A stretch of DNA of 64,000 nt from Mesostigma viride (lineage: Eukaryota; Streptophyta; Mesostigmatophyceae; Mesostigmatales; Mesostigmataceae). The notes under the pieces were generated by a model. The model saw only the letters and a program-made list of their open reading frames with translations. It did not search any database and was not told where the DNA came from. Below, piece by piece: positions 9,501 to 19,615 of this stretch. How positions within the stretch are numbered: position 1 is the stretch's first letter; each line of letters starts with the position of its first letter. The DNA is taken from positions 26,891-90,890 of the forward strand of contig RPFO01002174.1 in the NCBI GenBank assembly GCA_009746045.1, given 5' to 3'. The position numbers and the translations under genes are program-made.

Positions 9501-10158
9501 TGCACCTGAGCTGAAAGGCAAGTTGGCCTGGTATGGCAGCATTTGTGGGCCTGACATGATGGTCCATAGCAGATCCCCTGATGATGTGCTAATTCTGGAG
9601 GAGCCTTCCCAGATTATTGCACATGTTAACAAGTCTCCTGGTATTACTTTAGCTGGGATTGATTTGTCTTTGCCATTTTCCTTGGATATCTATGTTGATA
9701 GCTCCATGGATAGCAGGCAAGTTTCTAAGGTCAGAGGCAGGTCAGCTGGCTTGTTTGTGCTTCAGCAACATAGGCCTAGTCTTGTGGCCTGGTACAGTCG
9801 TCTTCAAAGAAGGGTTGCTGTGAGTTCAGATGTCTCTGAGTGCAGAGCCATTTGTGAAGGGATTCAGTCCAGTTTGTACATCAAGGAGCTGTTGCTAGCT
9901 ATGGCTTCAGTGACTCCTCATACTCTTCAGATGGAAACCTTGATCCTTTCAGATAACATGGGCATGGTCCAGTTTGTGCACAAGCAGTTGGCCAGGAGCA
10001 GAGATCTGGATTATCTCCTGTTGAAGGAGTTGGCAGGTCTGGTGGATATTCAACATCTTCCAGGTTCTGAGAATCCTGCTGATGCCTTGACCAAGTTACC
10101 TCACAAGTCTGCTGAGCAATATAAGCTTCTTTACAAGCTGATGAGCTCCTCTGTGTGA
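6562..10158 (+). CDS. pol: Element 1 Pol: integrase-protease-reverse transcriptase-RNase H, read through TGA
   Basis: The frame is open directly after the gag TGA (stop context ACC TGA CGG) to TGA 10156-10158. Residues are numbered from codon 6583. Positions 1-130 are low complexity. The integrase has HHMFGH (H144/H149) and CSC (176-178) as a variant zinc site, and D203, D256 and E286 as a DDE triad with 29 residues between D and E. A GKRGSWHPGVV module follows (~393). The retropepsin-like segment has DTNA (D533) and PIILGQNF (~594-601). The reverse transcriptase has LLDFKRAFLKGD (D799), GLEGLRSSPIIW and SLHGDDLHL (D895/D896). RNase H has D1039, E1086, D1124 and ADALTK (D1167). The protease lies between integrase and reverse transcriptase, unlike known copia or gypsy elements. 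The ORF is intact and probably active. There is no ATG at the pol start, so expression presumably needs stop readthrough. Confidence 0.93.
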   Translation, partial: RAQPSLGLLGSAREGAKSDPPITLDEVDLLPAQVESLPLKVESPPAQVEGASMEEEHNGVVTGSSHVTMVKAVTTRQQRSHMALGGSLRTPSMLERGSPALGQEAPLEEEGEADGLNDAMGSMVVSERAVPSTSPVFNKMSLVSNIALRLHHMFGHAAQALQFARRLGGTSLFNAVKQVAEACSCRLVAPKPKKSHVRQPVLQPGYVQCDIQEIRKLILLVGVDRYTKYKVLELLQDKSKPCLVAGLQAIRSRMKPVIQLQCDLEFECCMGNEDLPELFIVHRESHGSQGVVERTIRELKTILLTEKKIPRLVPAIIKTAWLRSVEDRLNVRASMYVGEVPVTPLSLHLRELPTEVEQAWKDSLMFKFAKLRQKDKGWSVLKPVVGQRVIVWKEPKLAGKRGSWHPGVVTRVELAGHKCWVKMEDPPQNVHRLSWSYVRLRGAEAEAVAPDVTTLPVGHDVIPDHHVQAGSNPRVSPGQTPGSVNFPSLGQADVVPSSLTKHRGVGLKDVVLAMQKAKQGPRVSKLSQLEESEDAVLEVDTNAEVSVMGSQHTGQRQVLSPSCAWVSDFSGRTHIMVLGEVLVPFMGEDVTFLVLEDYDGPIILGQNFLSSPRIVVASDKLRKFGWGSIPLVNFKTSLASVFNSVKAIKNVQWPENQIPVASSLVMPAALHPSSIGITKRSLAAHSPLSYDQLVQEMSSPLMFEAWRLAFAKALEEWLQFDCCQPVNEVPPYSTRLKLRFVIKRKEVEGVSVPHVRPVLNEYRGTGDLLGEELYTPGMLHDTWRILLCLYVGMLNQGADMSSVLLDFKRAFLKGDPSVAQQVWHCETPFHVPVPVAWQAELQSSYLLILKGLEGLRSSPIIWRLTLEDFLTKHCGLKVSSVDPCLLLGRWHDLPVYASLHGDDLHLIAPTKWLSQFVPIINDAFPLGKELWQKPGEAVTFCGMQATLVQEGSQWLIKLQAGNDYKSTILQSVPEVMTSSIAPELKGKLAWYGSICGPDMMVHSRSPDDVLILEEPSQIIAHVNKSPGITLAGIDLSLPFSLDIYVDSSMDSRQVSKVRGRSAGLFVLQQHRPSLVAWYSRLQRRVAVSSDVSECRAICEGIQSSLYIKELLLAMASVTPHTLQMETLILSDNMGMVQFVHKQLARSRDLDYLLLKELAGLVDIQHLPGSENPADALTKLPHKSAEQYKLLYKLMSSSV

Positions 10159-10389
10159 GTTGAGCAATTCCAGTTGGAGCTTTGAGTTTGGTGACTGATT
10201 GGGTGAGAAGAGCTAACATAGAGCTGGGCTCTGTTATGCTGAGAGCTGTGATGCTCTGAGGGCAGTAATGCTCTGTGTACATATGTGTATAATACTGTAT
10301 TCTATGTAATGCTCAGTCATGGAGCATGATGTTGGTTGGGGGTTTGTCCTCAGTTTGAGGTTTGTCTCAACCAAAGGGATTTTATAGGG

Positions 10390-10406
10390 CAGGGTTCGAT
10401 TCCCTG
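10390..10406 (+). other. tRNA T-arm-like hairpin in element 1 3' UTR
   Basis: CAGGGTTCGATTCCCTG forms a 5-bp stem with the 7-nt loop TTCGATT, which matches a tRNA T-arm and the pol III B box. The same hairpin occurs after pol in H, element 2 and element 3. No complete tRNA surrounds it. Confidence 0.75.
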
Positions 10407-10910
10407 GGGCTGCTTAGGCGGATTTTCCCGGATTGGCTGGCCCATCAACCTTGCTGGTGAGGTGGCGACAGGTCCCCCTAGTTTTGTCCCAGACAGAGGA
10501 ATGTAGTTTGTCATGTGCTTAATATATTTTGTGATGTGCTATTTCTCAGTCCATGGTGGGCGCCAGTTCTGATAACTATCAATGTCTACCTGATAAGGTC
10601 TTGTGGGTAACTTGTGGGGTTCCAATCAGGAGCCATTATGGTGATGATTCCATTTTGGTCATTATTCTGGTTAGCCACAAGCTGCTATTCCAAACACTTG
10701 GCTTTCTACTTCCAGTGGATAGGGAATTCATTGTAATTCGTCATGGCTGAGATGTGTTGTGATCTGGTGCTTGATTAATCCCGAGCAGAGACTACAGAGA
10801 GCTGGGAGGGATGTCAAGTGCTATGCATGTTGTTTCTATATATGTGTTGCCAAGCCTAACAGCTCTAAAAGAAAGAAAGGGCTGGAGTTAATATGGCTGT
10901 TACGTCCAAG

Positions 10911-10934
10911 CTCTAAAAGAGAAGAAAGGGCTGG
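10911..10934 (+). other. Polypurine tract of element 1
   Basis: A purine-rich run, AAAAGAGAAGAAAGGG, followed by CTGG, abuts the 3' LTR. A near-copy lies at 10862-10884, also followed by AGTTAATAT, so the tract together with the first LTR bases is duplicated. Element 2 has a related tract (AAGAAAAGAAAGGATTGG) before its 3' LTR. Confidence 0.8.
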
Positions 10935-11562
10935 AGTTAATATTGCCTGGCAAGCAATATTATTCTACTAAGCTACTTGGCTTGTAGAGATTCTACTTCC
11001 GGTTACTACAATCCAGAAACGGGTTCATTCTGATGAGTATTGCTCGAGATATGAGCAAGATACTGTTCTACTACATTCTACTTGGATTCGGTGATTCTAC
11101 GGTGGTTCTTCAAGTGACGCGTGGCATACGACGTCTTGTCACAGTGTACGATAGGACATTTAGTCTCCGACACTGCGGTCTATTCAATGCTATTGATTAG
11201 ACGTAACAAATAGTGACAGGACTTGTGCGACAGGACACTGATGTGACTATTTATGGATAACGAGTCGAGATCTGCTGGTCCAGAGTGAAGGACAGCAATA
11301 TTGTGAGATGATCTGTCCTATCAGTCATCTGGATGTGACTGCGTCACAATTAGTATATATCGAGCAGGACGCTGCCACTTGGTAGCACCACTTTCCCTGC
11401 ACCTGTGTCCTCGCACCTTCGGCGACGGTTCTCACGTGCCTCGTGCGTTCTGTGCTGGTAGCCATAACCAGCAACGTAAACCTATTGATTAATATAACTA
11501 CTTCCTCTGTAGATATTAATCAGTGCAGGCTGAACCACAGTTCAGCCACAGTTTCATTAACT
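10935..11562 (+). repeat. Element 1 3' LTR
   Basis: This is a near-identical copy of the LTR at 4083-4716, lacking a 6-bp piece in the GATAGTAGTATGAGC region. It is followed by CCCAG (11563-11567), the second target duplication. Confidence 0.93.
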
Positions 11563-11913
11563 CCCAGCAGTGACATTGCTGAGTGCAGGGCAATCTGTGA
11601 AGGGCTTCATACTGCTCTTTACTTGAGGGAGCTATTTTACCAGCTATGTCAAGTGGCTTCCTGTCGGTTGCAGATGCACACACTGGTAAGAACTGACAGC
11701 ATGGGCATGGTGCAGTTTGTGCACAGGCAGCTGGCCAGGAGCAGGGACCTTGATTATTTGTTGCTCAAGGAAATGTCTTGCTTAGCTAACATTGAACATG
11801 TGGCTGGCGTGGACAACCCTGCAGATGCTCTCACCAAGCTGGAGGAGAAGGCTGAGCTGCAATACCCTTTGCTTCGTGGGCTCATGGCCTCCAAGGGGGG
11901 AGGGCCAGAGTAG
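11563..11913 (+). pseudogene. pol: Element H pol fragment: end of RNase H
   Basis: This resumes the RNase H interrupted at 4082 with SSDIAECRAICEG, then TDSMGMVQFVHRQLARSRDLDYLLLK and NPADALTKL, ending at a TAG. These are the second to fourth acidic positions of the copia-type RNase H. Joined to 3295-4082, it would complete the H Pol C terminus. Confidence 0.87.
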
Positions 11914-12849
11914 ACCAAACAGCCTTGCTCTAGGTGGGAGGCATCCCAGTGGGCTGGGCAGCCACGTGGTGGCTGACAGCAGGTCCTTCAGAGTTCAGAC
12001 ACACTCTGCTGGACAGGGGTCAGGGTGGAGTCACTCCCCTGGCTGAGAATTTCGCCTGGCTCTGTCATGGGGCTGCAGAAGAGTCTTAAGGACTTCGTAA
12101 TGGGCCTTGGGTCTTCATGGAATGGACCCTGCAAGGGCAGCCCAAGTGTTGGCTCTAACAGGTTGCTGTACATTTGTATATATTCTCTGTAACCAACCTG
12201 TTGCATGCTAATAAAATCCCTGGTTGTGTGACCATGTTGGACGTGGTTGCCAGGGGCCTCACTATGGGTTATACTTCTTTATAATAAAATCTTGTTGTTG
12301 TCATGTCATGTTGTTTGTCATGCTCAGTTCCAGGAGCTGATCCAAACCTGGAGGATATGGGGTGGGGTTCGATTCCCCAGCTGACCTCAGTCAGCCTGGC
12401 ATGTGTGAATCCTGAGTTTATCCCTCAGTGAGGACATGGGCTCCCCATGTGTTGGCTAACATTTGTCAGGGCTCTCTCAGTCTTTGGAAGGATTTAAAAG
12501 ATAAGGGAGGCTCCGTGGCGGGCGCCATATGAACGGGCGCCTGTGATAACTGGATGACCAGGAACTCACAATAGTACGCTCATGGACTCCTCTATCCAAA
12601 CTCCTCTGACTAAGTGAAGACCTAACTTTAATCTACACCAGGTTCCCAAAGAAAGGGTTGGGATGTCATGTGGGTCAGAGGGCAACCTTTGAACCAATGA
12701 GCAGGCCTAGCTAATATTTGGAGGCACCTCAGGTTCCAAAAGAAAAGGCAGGTCTGGTCTCTGGGAGGGATCAGATGTCTGAAGGCTTGTGGGGACAGTG
12801 GCTGATAGGTTCTCAGGCTGGTCCAAGCTCCAAAACAACAAAAGGTTGG
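11914..12849 (+). other. Element H 3' untranslated region with T-arm hairpin
   Basis: No coding sequence was seen. It contains AATAAA-type signals near 12210 and 12282, a T-arm-like hairpin TGGGGTTCGATTCCCCA (12363-12379), a GGGCGCC pair near 12517-12537, and a purine-rich CAAAACAACAAAAGGTTGG tract that abuts the presumed LTR. Confidence 0.65.
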
Positions 12850-13610
12850 AGTTAGCATATTGGGGCACCAATGTGCTAGATGGATGCAGGTTGAGAAGAC
12901 CTTTCCAACGCCGTGTCAACCGCCTAGAACAGACAAGGGACTAGAAAGATATCAGGTCCCGAAGTACTGCCGACCGGCGGGCGAGGGCGGTGCATGCACT
13001 CTCAGGGCAGAGTGGACAGGACACGTGGCAGGCCGTGCCTGCACAGGCTTAGCCTGGACTCTCACGTGACTGGGACACAGTGTACTGAGGGCTCAACGGG
13101 CCTGTGGCTAGTAGAAGCCAGTAGCCAGCCAGCAGGTCTGCAAGGATGTAAGTCCATGCAGGACTGTGGCAGGTCCTGTGCTGTCCTAGACACAGGATAG
13201 CCAGAGGTTTCCTGTATGCTGCCTGCAACAAGGATGCAGGGCAGCGATACAAGGCTCTGGCAATGTAGCGTTGCCCAGCGTTGCTCATGACCGAGGAACA
13301 AGGATGGAACGAGGTTGCATATAGCTCGAGGCTCAACGAGGCAACGAGCGTCTTCACACACGAACCTTGGTCGTCACAACGAGTGGCGAGCCTATCGAGG
13401 GTCGTAGCTAGGCCTGGTGTGAGGATAAAGGTTGCTAGCCAGCAGCCTAGGGTCATTCCAGCCGGCAAGGACCAGGAGCTCACAAGCTCTGCTGACGAGT
13501 TGCTGCGCAAGTGTTATTGGTCCTGAGGATAGCCGCTACACTACCGCCTCGTCTGCCATTACAGTAGAGGACAGCTCGGATGAGGATTACATCCCCATCT
13601 AGTGCTTAAC
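12850..13610 (+). repeat. Probable 3' LTR of element H
   Basis: It starts AGTTAGCATATTGG directly after the purine tract and may end TAGTGCTTAAC. The ends resemble the AGTTAA...TTAACT pattern but have drifted. The right boundary is uncertain because no second copy is present in the window. Confidence 0.5.
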
Positions 13611-13737
13611 GGTTGGGGGATGATGCAGACGATATTTGTTTAAACTTTTGTGTAATTATTTTTCTAATGAGATTAGCATAGTACTCCGTGGCATGCCTTT
13701 GCGCATGACACGCAAGTACTTACTTACTTACTTACGG

Positions 13738-14359
13738 TTTTCTGGCCTGCGCTATGGGACATCCTCGAGCTGTTCCGGATCCCCCGCCCCCTTACTGCTG
13801 TCATCGGCAACCTGTATGAGGGGTCCACCACTTCGGTGCGCACTTCTTACGGGACCACGCCACGTACCATGCATGCCCTTCACGGAAGGGTGTGTGGCAG
13901 GGCTGCGTGCTGTCGCCCTACGTACCTGTTCATTATTGTGGTCGAATACGTAATGATTCAGGCGCGCAAGCGATTTGCCCGCATCGTGGGTAGGGAACCA
14001 GGGGTGCAGGTTGCCAACCACTTCTGGCATGGCGGAGCGGAAACGGAGATTCGGCTGGCGGACATCATCTATACGCAGACGACACCACCCTCTTCGAGGA
14101 CACTGGGCCCTGCAGACATGGCTTGACTGCATGGCTATCGAGGCCCGTGCAGTGGGGCATGAGGTCAGCAAGAAGACAGAGGCTAGCTCTGGCGATTGGG
14201 CTCACCCACCCACCGGCCGCCACCCCTCTATCTCCTTGACGGCTCTCGAGTCCTGTATTGGGATCGACCGCGTCAAGCTGCTGGGCAGCCCGCTTCCCAG
14301 CTGCGAGGCTGATGTGGACCACCGCATCTCCCTCGCCTGGCACGCTTTACGCCATTACC
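13738..14359 (+). pseudogene. LINE reverse transcriptase, central part (5' half of an interrupted LINE)
   Basis: Degenerate coding sequence in several frames. It shows IGNLYEGSTTSVR, WQGCVLSPY then YLFIIVVEYVM (motif B region), LYADDTTLF (catalytic YADD, about 14066) and VKLLGSPLPSCEADVDHRIS (about 14270-14330). It starts after a TTAC microsatellite and ends at ...HALRHY, where the large DNA transposon begins. The last bases, ATTACC (14354-14359), are the target duplication. The same ORF continues at 24583 as RALWRKPLGK. The LINE clade is not resolved. Confidence 0.85.
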
Positions 14360-14460
14360 GCACTGAACAGGCATATACGCAATACGCAATCGTACGGGGC
14401 CCATGGGTATTGGGTATAATACGCTCGTACGGGGTATTATACGCAAATCGTACGGTGACT
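14360..14460. repeat. Left terminal and subterminal inverted repeat of the 10.2-kb transposon
   Basis: The 16-bp terminus is followed by repeats of ATACGC and palindromic GTATAATACGC / GTATTATACGC blocks separated by CGTACGG. The right end (24480-24576) carries the same words in inverse orientation, probably transposase binding sites. Confidence 0.75.
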
Positions 14461-15049
14461 CTTGAAAATGCTGTTTTTTTAATGGTTCAGGGGGTTCCTC
14501 AACATTCTGACCAATCAGGCATGTTTTCTTTGTGTTCTTGCAATGCATCACATGCCTATATGTGACACATCATCTCATGACATTGGCATTACCGTTGCTG
14601 CTTACAAGTACAAGCAAGCATTGTCCTGTTTAATTGTTAAGTCTGTTAAAAGCACACCATAACAAAGGTGTATGCACAATCAGTGCACACCTGAAAAGGA
14701 TAATAACACAAGTAGATATGCATGCACAATGACACTTGCAGAGGTATAGAGATTGCTGCCACCATTACTGTAGGTCGAACTTAAAACCACGTCATCTCTG
14801 GCAGCATGGAATTGCTATATACTACGACTGAAATATGTACAGCACACAGATCTGACAGTTGGCCAACTTGCCAAAAGTAATAAGACATTATGCCAGAAAC
14901 GGACATCTTGCCTACTCGTGGTAGGCCACCATGCCCCATGCACACCTGGATTTGTACTACATTTTTCAAATTGTACTTCAGTTTTGAAAGTTGCATTTTC
15001 ATGCATTTAAAGGGTCAACTAAAGTCTTTGAGGAAAAAAAAGTTCGTCG

Positions 15050-15600
15050 GCGGCCGTTGCACCGTTGCACCGTTGCACCGTTGCACCGTTGCACCTCAAA
15101 TTGCATATATGCACACACGTTTGCACATGCAATGGTTATCCATGGGATTTATGTAGGTGGATGGGTCATGCAAGGGTTACCTAGATGCTCATGACACCGT
15201 GCCACCGTGGCGCCGTTGCACCGTTGCACCGTTGCACCGTTGCACCTCAAATTGCATATAAACACACACCTTTGCACATACAATGGTTATCCATTGGGAT
15301 CTATCTAGGGTAATGGGTCATGCAAGGGTTACCTAGACATGCTCATGACACCGTTGCATCGTGGCATCGTGCCACCGTGCCACCTTGGCACCGTGGCACC
15401 GTTGCACCGTTGCACCGTTGCACCGTTGCACCTCAAATTGCATATAAACACACACCTTTGCACATGCAATTGTTATCCATGGGTTTTATGTAGGTGGATG
15501 GGTCATGCAAGGGTTACCTAGATGCTCATGACACCGTTGCACCGTTGCACCGTTGCACCGTTGCACCGTTGCACCGTTGCACCTTAAATTGCATATAAAC
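15050..15600. repeat. Minisatellite (GTTGCACC)n in a higher-order ~150-190-bp repeat
   Basis: Four blocks of the 8-mer GTTGCACC are each followed by a similar spacer (CTCAAATTGCATATAAACAC... to GGTTACCTAGATGCTCATGACACC). Block lengths vary. No protein is called, because the open frames here are simple consequences of the 8-bp unit. Confidence 0.9.
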
Positions 15601-15870
15601 ACACATCTTTGCACGTGCATTGGTTATCATGGGGTATATTGCATGCATCAACCAAAATAATCACATGTCATTGAATCACATACTGAACGTAAATCCATTT
15701 CCGTGTAAAACATGGCCACTAGCAAACACATGTATCTTATGCCCACCATTATGCAACATGACCATGCATGGACAGTTGGCATGTTGGGCTTCATTCTTGC
15801 AACAAGACTAGCATGCTTGACAGGACAAAGAGACGCCTTTACTCCTATCGAAGCTTTCACACATTCCCCA

Positions 15871-18800
15871 TCATTCCCATGCTTCCTCCTCCTCATCATC
15901 GCTACTCTCGCTACTCTCACAAACAAAAGAAAGTTGGGGCTCTTCCGCCCCCGTCTCAGCGTCGGCCGCGGCACCATCCTGAAAAAACTTTTCGCGGCCA
16001 AAGGCATTAGCCGCATGAGGGCACCCGCAGATGAACTTTAAGACTTCCTCCAACGTGGTGTAGGTCGCTCCCTTGCCGTCGGACCAAACCGTCTCGATCT
16101 TCAAAGCCCCGCCATTCTCATGTACTTCTGTGACCCACCCGTGAAAACGGGTCTTGGCAGCACCCCACAAGGCGCACAGCCTTCTCCCTTTCAGCGCGTG
16201 CAGCCCGTGCTCAACAAAGTGTGCCGCACATGCAGCTTTTGACGTCGCTGCAGCAGCTTGCTGTGTTTGAAAACCAGCAAAGTGCACGTGTGGATGGTCA
16301 TCTAAGGCCTGGAGGGTTGCACGAGATAGCTTACGTGCTGCTGTCAGCGACGGAGTGTGGACAGCCTGCCCTGATGCACCAACTGTCCAGTGTTGAACGA
16401 TGATTTCCGATGCCGACACCGTCAGGCCCGGCCCACCGCCTGCGAGCGAGAGCTTGTTAAACTGCCCTTCCCAGGAGGGTGAGTAAAACACGGAAACAGT
16501 CAGAGTCCCGCGTGAACGAACAGTAGACGCATCCACGACCTTCACCAAGAGCTCCTCTGGCCAGGGCATGCCTTCCCCGCATGTCACCGCAGGTCTCTTG
16601 ATGATGAGAAAGTCTCCGCGGGAGATAATGCCGGGATTTACGGAAAAAATATGATCCGCAGTCGCAATGGTCCGTGCACCACCGGTGGCATCCGCAGGAG
16701 AATTGGAGGCAACTCCAGTAGGAGGATTGGAGGCAAGCGTGGCAGGCGTGGCAGATGCGGCCGGCAGGCGCTCAGCCTCGCGTCGCGCCCGGTGAATGGC
16801 AGTTTGCACCTCGTGCCGGCGGTTGCCTGCATGGCTGATAATTGGGTGCAGCGGCGCTTCCAAAGCACGGGCAGCCCGCATCACCGCCTGATCCCCTGCA
16901 CTGTGGAGGCAAAAAGGGAGGGGCTTGTGTTTTTGCTGCTCCCTGCACTCCGTCAGAGCTTGGATCATGCGGTCAAACACCGACGCTTCTTCTTCCACTT
17001 GCTCCGGCTCAGCGGGGAAGCCGCGGATCTCCTCGTTGAGCTCTGCTTGCTTTGCATCCGTCATGATGTCTGGAAACACTCGGTTGAGTTTAGAGCAATG
17101 ACGGCGGATTGCGCGATCGCCATCCCAATCCGCAAACGCGGCAACACCTGGGCTGCCCTTGGGCGCCTTGGTCGCCTCCATGACTAGCACGCCGCGGAGC
17201 TCTTTGCCATCACTCACACGCTTCGAAGAGACAGTAACCATGTCGCATGGCTCCTCGTTCGGCCCAAGAGGCCTCCAACAGTTGGCGGGCACATCAGCTA
17301 ACGCCTCTGCCGTGGCAAGTCGGTAGCGCAAAAAGCAGTCATCACCAACGTCCGCCCCTGCACCTTCATCGTGATGGCCGAATAGCTCGATATCAAATAT
17401 CTTGCTGACCGGCCGATGCTCCACCACAGGTTGGTTGGTTGACGCGTCCATAACCACGTCAGCAGACTTGACCCAACGCCCAAGATCTGGGTCTATGCAG
17501 CCTCGAAGCCACGTTGTGAAGTCCAGCGCTGCATTGACGAGCTGCAAGCAACAAGCATAGAACAAACAGTTGCAATAAGAGGCGAGTAAGCAAGGTGATT
17601 ATTGGTTAACTATGGCATGCTACATATGGAAAAGAAGAAGAACCCGGAAGAAATTCATAGTATTTTAAAGAAAACCAACCTTGGCAGATGGCGGCAGTGG
17701 GTTTATTGTCGCCATGCTCCCGAATGGGCCTTGCTCGTAGTAGTGTGCAAAGGCACGCGTCAGCCCTTGCAACACATCTTGAAATGTCAGCATGAGCACC
17801 GGTGCGAGATCTGACACGCGGTTCTTCATCCCGTTGTACCACCGGATAAACCAACCAAATCTCTGATCAGCGTCATTATGGGTGTGCCCCGGGGGCAGGC
17901 GGCACACCCTGATGAGAGAAAAGAGACGGCGGTTAATGAGAACCGCTAGAAAGCCCAATAGCTCGCTATTCATGTTGTCCCCACCCCCGTCCACTTGAAG
18001 GACGAGTGTCGTGGCAAGGCCAAACTCGCGGATCTCAGGATTGCGGGACCTTTCCCATGGTCGCTCAACCACCACTTCCAACAATTGGTGTGTGAGCAGC
18101 GTCGCAGTGACACGCCCTGAATTACCAGAAACCTCAGAATTGGCTACCCAAGGCATAATCACCCAGAAGTACGTCCTCACTCCATGCAAAATCGAGCAAA
18201 CCAGCTGGTAGGGTATATGTAGCTTGCGGCTGCTAAGCCACTCTTTCGAGGCGCTGCCCCTGGTTGGAACCGCCGTCTTCATTTTCGCCAGACCATCGAT
18301 GACTATGGAAACAAAATAGTGCTTGGCGCCCTCAAACCTTCGTTGCAGGTAAGCCATCCGTTCCCCATTAAAGAAGTCGGTGTGATCAGCTAACTTCTCT
18401 TTGAAAGCCTCCCACCGGGCCCGGTCAGTGGTACGATAAGACAAGATGGCATCCTTTAACTTCCGGCAGCGGGAGCACTCACCCATAATTTTCGTGCGAT
18501 ATTTCTCAATCCGGACTCGCATGCTTACTCTCACTGCTTCAAAAATTTTCCTGAAAAGCGACATGCTAACTACAGGTGTTCCGTAGTCCTGCTGCTCTGC
18601 AGTGTAGTCCGAGTATAAAGTCTTCTTGCACGGTTGCTCAATGATGCTGGCGCCATCCCGGGGATCCTTCTCAACTGCTGGGCAGAACCAACGCCGAATC
18701 CACAGCTCACAAAGCGCCTTGGCCTCCCCAATCTTGGCAGACACTGACCGGGATACCCCAATGCGCCGTCCAGCAGTGCTACCCAAGCCGGACTCCAAAT

Positions 18801-19386
18801 CACGATCACCAGGCAAAGGTCGAGGGCGGGTTGTCTCCTTGACAGCCGCGTGCCACATATTGGGGTTGATATACAAAGCACGGCGGAAAGCGGCTTCACA
18901 CATGCGATGCCGAAACGGGGTTGCCGACTCTGGCTGATGCCTGTCAGCTGGGTAAGTAACGTAGCCATCCACTGCGAAAAGGAAGCCCTCATCTCGACTG
19001 CGTTTGTGACGCAAGCTCCCCGGAATTTCAGTTTCTCGCTGGCCGGCCTGAAAAAGCTGGTTCTTTATAAACTCTTTCCGATCCGCAGGCTTCTTAGACC
19101 ACATGTCGGTCCTCATCGCTCTTATCTCCTCGAAATGCACGCTTCGCAAACAATGGCGGCCACACCCACAGTCCCAGTCCCTGCTAAGTGCCGCAGCACA
19201 GGACGCATCTGTGGTGCATTTTGCTAAGACGGCGGCAGCGCTAAGACGGAGCCCTCGTCTCGCCATGACGAGCAACACGACCACCAGGACAAGCAGCGAG
19301 AATAGCATTCCAAAAACCTGCGCCCCCGCATCGGGCTCCATAATGCCCAGGCCCTTCATGGCTTTAGGAACTGCGTAATAATACAT
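15871..19386 (-). CDS. Gene A: DUF7869-like candidate transposase, two exons
   Basis: Exon 1 is 19386-17680 and exon 2 is 17541-15871. The 138-bp intron has AAG|GTTGGT and TTGCAG|C and is in phase 0, giving 1125 residues. Residues 22-45 are strongly hydrophobic, so Met41 (MARRGLRLSAAA) may be the true start. Then come a Cys cluster (CGCGRHC, ~73-79), CEAAFRRALYINPNMW (~163-178), CSRC (304-307), IVIDGLAKMKT (D364), VLQVDGGGDNMN (D466) and LPPGHTHNDADQRFGWF (H501, H503, D505, D507). This order resembles an uncharacterised family I recall as DUF7869, and the spaced acidic residues suggest an RNase H-like DDE fold. Exon 2 holds two possible SH3/Tudor-like stretches and an acidic tail. As the only conserved enzyme-like gene in the transposon it is the best transposase candidate. 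The transposase role is inferred. Confidence 0.82.
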
Positions 19387-19615
19387 GGCTTTAGGAACTG
19401 CGTAATATTATACGGCCGCCCCCTCCCCCTCCCCCTCCCCCTCCCCCTCCCCCTCCAGCTTCCATCGCTTCCATCGCTTCCATCGCTGGTGCTTCCATCG
19501 CTGGTTCATTATCCCCTTGCTTCCATCGCTGGTTCATTATCCCCTTGCTTCCATCGCTGGTTCATTATCATAATTATCCTTTACATGCAAAGACAGGGCA
19601 TTCTGGCCAGGAAAA
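19387..19615. repeat. Simple repeats between divergent genes A and B
   Basis: It begins with a 25-28-bp duplication of the gene A start region (ATGGCTTTAGGAACTGCGTAATA). Then follow a CCCCCT run (about 19413-19455) and several copies of a CTTCCATCGCTGGTTCATTATCCC unit to about 19570. This is the likely promoter side of gene A. Confidence 0.8.

Larger units (their letters stand above)
4083..11562 (+). mobile_element. Element 1: nearly complete copia-like LTR retrotransposon with novel domain order
   Basis: A 7480-bp element with LTRs of 634 and 628 bp that differ by one substitution and one 6-bp indel, so the insertion is young. The 5-bp target duplication CCCAG lies at 4078-4082 and 11563-11567 inside the RNase H region of element H. 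Order: 5' LTR, accessory ORF (4798), gag (5513), in-frame TGA (6559), pol with integrase, protease, reverse transcriptase and RNase H, a T-arm hairpin, a polypurine tract and the 3' LTR. The only obvious lesion is a frameshift in a G run in gag. The first internal bases (from 4717, CGAATTACAAGC) are the presumed primer binding site. Confidence 0.93.

Noticed and set aside
10360-10430. A complete tRNA gene in the element 1 3' UTR
   Set aside because: Only the T-arm is present. No acceptor stem, D-arm or anticodon arm with correct spacing was found.
15050-15600. CRISPR-like appearance (repeat blocks with spacers)
   Set aside because: The repeat is a continuous 8-mer and the spacers are themselves repeated. 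The host is eukaryotic, with introns and U2.
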